Positions 38,623 through 41,023 of a stretch of DNA of 41,023 nt are shown here, piece after piece. Made by a program: the position numbers and the translations under genes. The notes under the pieces were generated by a model that saw only the letters and a list, made by a program, of their open reading frames with translations, was not told the DNA's origin and did not search any database. Origin of the DNA: an uncultured bacterium (GTDB taxonomy: Bacteria > Bacteroidota > Bacteroidia > Bacteroidales > Bacteroidaceae); contig CAJMQU010000041.1 of assembly GCA_905215555.1 (NCBI GenBank), forward strand, positions 1-41,023, given 5' to 3'. Position 1 is the first letter of the stretch. Every line of letters begins with the position of its first letter.

Positions 38623-41023
38623 CTATTCTTCATCTTCATTGTTTATTTCATTCTCAGAAGTATAGTTCTCTTCCTCTCCTTCCGTTGTTTCGTTTATGGA
38701 TACTGGGGACACAGAGGATGTTTCATCTGTATCAACAGGTATTTCGTCTTCTAAACTTTCAGAAGTAACCTTGCATACTGAACCGATTTCATCGTTTCTT
38801 TTTTCAAGATTAATTAAACGAACACCTTGTGTAGCACGTCCCATGATACGAACATCAGCTACTTTCAGACGAATTGTTATACCGGATTTGTTGATAATCA
38901 TCAAGTCATTGTCATCTGTTACAGACTTAATCGTTACCAATTTACCTGTTTTATCAGTAATATTCATGGTCTTCACACCCTTACCACCACGGTTAGTCTT
39001 ACGATAGTCTTCAATGTCAGAACGTTTACCGTAGCCTTGTTCTGAAACTACCATAATAGTTTCTGTTTCAGGGTCTTTAATGCAAATCATTCCTACTACT
39101 TCATCCTGTCCGTCTTCATCAAGTGTCATACCACGCACACCTGTTGCAGTACGTCCCATAACGCGCACGGCACTTTCGTGAAAACGAATAGCACGTCCAT
39201 TACGGTTCGCAATGATGATTTCATTGTCACCGTTGGTCATGCGCACTTCGATAACCCGATCGTCTTCGCGAATAGTAATGGCGTTTACGCCATTTTGACG
39301 GGGACGTGAATATTGTTCAAGTAATGTTTTCTTAATGACACCATTTTTAGTACAGAAGAAAACATAATGGCTATTGATGAATTCCTGATCAGAAAGACTC
39401 TTCACACGCAGATATGCATTTACAGCATCATCAGAATCAATATTCAGTAAATTCTGGATAGCACGTCCCTTCGAATTTTTGCTGCCTTCAGGGATTTCAT
39501 AAACTTTGAGCCAGTAACACTTACCTTTCTGTGTAAAGAACATCATGGTATTGTGCATGGTTGCCGGATATATGTGTTCGACGAAGTCAGCATCGCGGGT
39601 ATCTGTACCCTTAGAGCCTACTCCACCCCGGTTCTGAGCACGGAATTCGCTCAATGGTGTACGTTTGATATATCCCATGTGAGAAATGGTAATAATCATT
39701 TCGTCATCTGCATAGAAATCTTCAGGATTGAATTCTTCGGATGAATAAACGATCTCAGAACGGCGCTTATCTCCATATTTGGCTTTTACCTCGATTAATT
39801 CATCTGTAATAACTTTGCGACAAAGCTCGTCATTTGAAAGTATTTCCTCATAGTAAGCAATTTGCTTCATTACTTCTTCATATTCTGCATGAAGCTGATC
39901 TTGCATTAGTCCAGTTAACTGGCGTAAACGCATTTCTACAATGGCACGAGATTGGATTTCAGTTAATTGGAAACGTTCAATCAGGCCTGCGATAGCATCA
40001 TTGGGGGTTTTTGCTGCACGAATGATGCGGATTACTTCATCAATATTATCTGATGCGATAATCAATCCTTCTAGAATGTGAGCACGCTCTTTAGCTTTAC
40101 GCAAATCGTATTGAGTACGACGGATAACTACTTCGTGACGGTGTTCTACGAAGTACTTAATCATATCTTTCAGATTCAACAGACGAGGACGTCCATGCAC
40201 CAATGCTACGTTATTTACGCTGAAAGAAGTCTGCAATAGAGTCATTTTGTAGAGCTTATTCAGAACTACACTGGCATTGGCATCCCGCTTAATATCAATA
40301 ACGATACGCATACCTTCGCGGTCAGATTCATCATTGGCATTAGAAATGCCTTCAATCTTTTTGTCGTTAGCCAGATCAGCGATATTCTTGATCAGTTCAG
40401 CCTTATTGACACCATAGGGTATTTCTGTGATGACAATTTTGTCATGTGTGGAACTGGTTTCAATTTCTGCTTTAGCACGCATGATAACACGGCCACGACC
40501 AGTAAGATAGGCTTCGCGTACACCGCTCATTCCATATATATATCCCCCTGTCGGGAAGTCGGGAGCTTTCACGTAATTCATCAGCTCCTCTATTTCGATA
40601 TCGTTGTTTTCGATGTATGCGACGCATGCATCAATAACTTCCGATAAGTTGTGAGTAGGCATATTAGTTGCCATACCTACTGCGATACCAGATGCTCCAT
40701 TTACCAAAAGATTCGGGATGCGGGTTGGCATTACGGTAGGTTCCTGCAAAGAATCGTCGAAGTTGTTTTGCATATCAACAGTTTCTTTGTCAAGGTCTTG
40801 CATCATGTCTTCACCAATCTTTTGCAGGCGACACTCTGTATAACGCATAGCTGCTGCACTATCACCATCCACTGAACCATAGTTACCCTGACCGTCTACT
40901 ATCAAGTAGCGCATTGCCCAAGGCTGTGCCATGCGGACCAGTGCACCATAAACGGAAGAATCACCATGTGGGTGATATTTACCTAATACTTCACCTACAA
41001 CTCTGGCTGATTTTTTATAAGGT
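38623..41023 (-). CDS. gyrA: DNA gyrase subunit A, 5' end outside the window
   Basis: About 800 residues of GyrA are present and the start lies beyond position 41023. The frame continues upstream of the first internal ATG (40932) to the window edge and reads KSARVVGEVLGKYHPHGDSS there. This is the quinolone-determining region, with Ser at the position of E. coli Ser83 and Gly where E. coli has Asp87. The catalytic tyrosine is in AAAMRYTECRL. The C-terminal pinwheel holds a GyrA box-like QNRGGVG, which separates it from ParC. The protein ends in a strongly acidic tail (about 50 residues). It makes up gyrase with GyrB and introduces negative supercoils. Confidence 0.96.
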   Translation of the reverse strand, partial: PYKKSARVVGEVLGKYHPHGDSSVYGALVRMAQPWAMRYLIVDGQGNYGSVDGDSAAAMRYTECRLQKIGEDMMQDLDKETVDMQNNFDDSLQEPTVMPTRIPNLLVNGASGIAVGMATNMPTHNLSEVIDACVAYIENNDIEIEELMNYVKAPDFPTGGYIYGMSGVREAYLTGRGRVIMRAKAEIETSSTHDKIVITEIPYGVNKAELIKNIADLANDKKIEGISNANDESDREGMRIVIDIKRDANASVVLNKLYKMTLLQTSFSVNNVALVHGRPRLLNLKDMIKYFVEHRHEVVIRRTQYDLRKAKERAHILEGLIIASDNIDEVIRIIRAAKTPNDAIAGLIERFQLTEIQSRAIVEMRLRQLTGLMQDQLHAEYEEVMKQIAYYEEILSNDELCRKVITDELIEVKAKYGDKRRSEIVYSSEEFNPEDFYADDEMIITISHMGYIKRTPLSEFRAQNRGGVGSKGTDTRDADFVEHIYPATMHNTMMFFTQKGKCYWLKVYEIPEGSKNSKGRAIQNLLNIDSDDAVNAYLRVKSLSDQEFINSHYVFFCTKNGVIKKTLLEQYSRPRQNGVNAITIREDDRVIEVRMTNGDNEIIIANRNGRAIRFHESAVRVMGRTATGVRGMTLDEDGQDEVVGMICIKDPETETIMVVSEQGYGKRSDIEDYRKTNRGGKGVKTMNITDKTGKLVTIKSVTDDNDLMIINKSGITIRLKVADVRIMGRATQGVRLINLEKRNDEIGSVCKVTSESLEDEIPVDTDETSSVSPVSINETTEGEEENYTSENEINNEDEE

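Noticed and set aside
1..41023. CRISPR arrays, insertion sequences, tRNA or rRNA genes, and prophage genes.
   Set aside because: No regularly spaced repeats, transposase motifs, cloverleaf-like sequences or phage proteins were seen anywhere in the window.

Overview
The window comes from a member of Bacteroidales, most likely a Bacteroides species. The evidence is the complete bat (Bacteroides aerotolerance) cluster, the rpmB-rpmG-DUF4295-ftsY-rimO gene order, a CzcA pump fused to a TolC domain, a LytTR regulator, and Bacteroidetes-type promoters (TTTG or CTTG, about 20 bp, then TAnnTTTG). Shine-Dalgarno sequences are largely absent. I cannot name the species. I see no mobile elements, tRNA or rRNA genes, CRISPR arrays or clearly broken genes. 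The region looks like ordinary chromosomal backbone.

Left part (1-8032). A leftward AMP-binding (acyl-CoA synthetase-like) gene and a leftward K+/H+ antiporter each have a recognisable promoter, with a terminator between them. A leftward NtrC-type regulator/NtrB-like kinase pair follows. It diverges from a rightward glycosyltransferase across a control region holding a long inverted repeat.

Metal efflux module (8090-15248, leftward). Transcription order is CzcA-TolC fusion, periplasmic adaptor lipoprotein, LytS-like kinase, LytTR regulator. Upstream of the pump promoter lies a 9-bp direct repeat with a 12-bp spacer, the geometry expected of a LytTR operator. The operon therefore appears to encode the regulator of its own promoter. 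A large TamB-like gene lies upstream and diverges from tsaD.

Core housekeeping block (20136-26580, rightward). This holds tsaD, a CinA/PncC gene, then rpmB-rpmG-DUF4295 ended by a strong terminator, then ftsY-rimO overlapping by 4 bp. A small HU gene with a TTG start is followed by an unusual gene that joins an HU-like domain, an acidic linker, one membrane segment and a LysM domain. That last product could tie DNA to the cell wall and is the most interesting protein here.

Bat cluster (26845-35466, rightward). The order is MoxR ATPase, DUF58, a BatD/DUF4381-like protein, two VWA proteins (BatA, BatB), BatC (TPR), BatD and BatE (TPR plus SH3). It has a promoter in front, three stacked hairpins between moxR and the DUF58 gene, and a strong terminator at the end.

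Right end. A small HTH-like protein gene and a gene joining a DUF2007-like domain to two UspA domains each have a terminator behind them. The second terminator is bidirectional. It also serves leftward gyrA (cut by the window edge) and a downstream TPR gene.
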